Positions 6,280 through 6,416 of a DNA stretch of 6,416 bases are shown one piece after another. A program made the position numbers and the translations under genes. Positions within the stretch are counted from its first letter, which is position 1. The number at the start of each line of letters is the position of its first letter. A model generated the notes under the pieces. The model saw nothing but the letters and a program-made list of their open reading frames with translations. It was not told where the DNA came from and did no database searches. The DNA comes from Dehalococcoidia bacterium (GTDB lineage Bacteria > Chloroflexota > Dehalococcoidia > JACPQF01): NCBI GenBank assembly GCA_030650265.1, contig JAUSEJ010000835.1, forward strand, positions 1 through 6,416, given 5' to 3'.

Positions 6280-6416
6280 ATGAAATCAAAACCGTTACCG
6301 TTTCCCTATGGCGGCTTAGACATCGTTGAGGCATTCGCGCAAGACACACCGTATCGCGAGCGCCTTACTGCTCTGCTTGGCACTGATCTGGACTTTCACG
6401 ATCAGGACAGTAGCTA
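6280..6416 (+). CDS. Start of an unidentified gene, cut off by the window end (first 45 codons)
   Basis: An ATG at 6280 opens a frame that runs to the window end without a stop. GGAAGG at 6265-6270 is a good Shine-Dalgarno sequence, 9 bases upstream, and a promoter lies at the expected distance, so the start is well supported. The visible 45 residues are soluble, with no signal peptide or membrane segment: a proline-rich start (KPLPFPYGG), then a probable helix (LDIVEAFAQ), a charged segment and an acidic end. I do not recognise the family. The PYGGLDIV-type opening loosely recalls the N-termini of some IS-type transposases, but this is a weak impression. Its codon use does not stand out from the neighbours in this short stretch. 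Confidence 0.6.
   Translation, partial: MKSKPLPFPYGGLDIVEAFAQDTPYRERLTALLGTDLDFHDQDSS

Noticed and set aside
1..6416. CRISPR arrays, tRNA or rRNA genes, complete insertion sequences
   Set aside because: No regularly spaced repeats, no cloverleaf or rRNA-like segments, and no complete transposase or paired terminal repeats were seen.

Overview
The window carries two long, same-direction genes (225-2966 and 3220-6018) that fill about 86% of it. A third gene starts near the right edge (6280) and is cut off by the end of the window. The base composition is moderately GC-rich, both long genes start with GTG, and three sites resemble bacterial sigma-70 promoters, so this is bacterial DNA. Multi-spanning GT39-type glycosyltransferases with a long tail of repeated 'LLGYD' beta-sandwich modules are, from general knowledge, a pattern I associate with Chloroflexota (Anaerolineae and relatives). 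That assignment is an inference, not something the sequence proves.

Layout. 1-224 is a leader region with a hairpin and a near-consensus promoter (TTGACA-17-TATTAT) that overlaps a 14-bp perfect palindrome; a second dyad with the same half-site lies at the expected transcription start. 225-2966 encodes a 913-residue membrane glycosyltransferase. 2967-3219 is a 253-bp gap with small dyads, an AT-rich patch and a plausible promoter for the next gene. 3220-6018 encodes a 932-residue paralogue with the same architecture. 6019-6279 is non-coding as far as I can see, with a hairpin just after the stop codon and a good promoter plus Shine-Dalgarno sequence for the truncated gene at 6280.

How the genes fit together. 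Both large proteins have an N-terminal GT-C membrane domain: an Asp-Glu pair in the first outer loop, an HPPLY motif and a QEAR-x-Y motif. A soluble alpha/beta segment of about 110-120 residues follows, then three tandem beta-sandwich modules outside the membrane. They look like an ancient tandem duplication and probably move sugars from a polyprenyl-phosphate carrier to an extracytoplasmic acceptor that cannot be named from the sequence. The two copies differ at a membrane motif (SEYLAG versus SHYYG). They also differ in the first beta-sandwich, where the second protein has lost the LLGYD strand and carries two cysteines absent from the first. The most interesting points are the six-copy repeat family, the differences between the paralogues, and the repeated CGCCT/AGGCG dyad at two of the three promoters.
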